Assembly: GCA_021904315.1 (NCBI GenBank)
Contig: CM038910.1
Location: 11,408,001-11,472,000, forward strand
Reading direction: 5' to 3'
Length of the DNA: 64,000 nucleotides
Origin: Sphagnum magellanicum
Lineage: Eukaryota > Streptophyta > Sphagnopsida > Sphagnales > Sphagnaceae
The notes below the pieces were generated by a model. The model was not told where the DNA came from. It saw only the letters and a list, made by a program, of their open reading frames with translations, and did not search any database. Both the position numbers and the translations under genes were made by a program. Shown here piece by piece: positions 63,837-64,000 of this stretch (positions are counted from its first letter, which is position 1; each line of letters opens with the position of its first letter).

Positions 63837-63941
63837 CCTCTTTGAATAGTGGGTGTCATCCTTGCGCAGGGGCCATACTAATCTTCTCTGTATCATTCCA
63901 ATTTTATCAGATGTCTCCAAAGAGACCTCTTTGAATAGTGG
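63837..63941. repeat. Target-site duplication flanking the U6 copy
   Basis: Two perfect 16-base copies ('cctctttgaatagtgg') bound the U6-like body, overlapping it by at most one base. This is what LINE-mediated retroposition of an RNA leaves behind. Confidence 0.85.
63853..63926 (-). pseudogene. U6 snRNA retropseudogene, 3'-truncated
   Basis: The minus strand matches the first 74 bases of U6: the 5' stem-loop, 'gataaaattggaa', the ACAGAGA box, 'agattag' and 'atggcccctgcgcaagg'. It stops at 'gatgacac', so the 3' third, including the U-rich end, is missing. All six differences from the plant consensus I recall are C-to-T or G-to-A. Two of them happen to keep the 5' stem paired (GTCTC/GAGAC). 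It is flanked by the perfect direct repeat 'cctctttgaatagtgg' at 63837-63852 and 63926-63941. A 'ctatatagg' TATA-like word lies upstream near 63946-63954, but no plant snRNA upstream element (USE) is visible before the window ends. Confidence 0.85.
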
Positions 63942-64000
63942 ATACCTATATAGGAAGGCGGTTTTAAACCTTTTTTTTTTTTTTTTTTCCTCCCATTCTT

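Noticed and set aside
63389..63934. 181-codon open frame on the plus strand
   Set aside because: Its 3' part is simply the antisense of the U6 copy and it has no recognisable domain.

Overview
This is a piece of plant nuclear DNA. Three observations support that: (1) multi-exon genes with canonical GT-AG introns; (2) plant-type proteins, namely an ARGOS/OSR organ-size protein (a land-plant family), a RanBP1 with a plant-style leucine-rich export signal, a TIM17 copy, and a leishmanolysin-like metalloprotease with three EGF repeats and a membrane anchor; (3) a degenerate TTTAGGG-type telomeric tract and a U6 snRNA copy. I cannot name the species. The large AT-rich intergenic deserts full of decayed transposons suggest a land plant with a big genome, possibly seed-free or gymnosperm.

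Layout. 1-10 kb: AT-rich repeat desert with a foldback hairpin near 3.0 kb and a decayed multi-exon gene (4.5-6.8 kb) whose last exon encodes an FCP1/NIF-type phosphatase domain. 10.5-14.2 kb: a gene island with normal base composition. It holds a 65-aa OSR/ARGOS-like protein on the minus strand behind a long leader rich in upstream ATGs. 14.2-48 kb: a transposon graveyard. It includes a hAT transposase relic, two copies of one non-LTR retrotransposon (RT plus Cys/His knuckle plus nuclease-like end), L1-like LINE fragments, a young 190-bp-arm inverted repeat at 22.4-22.8 kb, a pair of 330-bp TIR elements with a tRNA-like core, a 1.1-kb AACCAAATTTAACC-type array, and an interstitial telomere-like tract. 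48-61.4 kb: the gene-rich end. It holds a broken TIM17 copy, an intact four-exon RanBP1 gene (+), and a seventeen-exon leishmanolysin-like protease (-) that I reconstructed exon by exon. 61.4-64 kb: a 177-bp tandem repeat, hairpin-rich repeats, and a retroposed U6 snRNA pseudogene flanked by 15-16 bp direct repeats.

The three intact genes have no obvious shared pathway: nuclear transport (RanBP1), a membrane metalloprotease, and organ growth/ER signalling (OSR). A theme of the window is that decayed copies carry C-to-T/G-to-A type changes (CAG/CAA to stop; all six U6 differences), as expected for methylated repeats. The genes and the 22.4-kb inverted repeat keep their CpGs.
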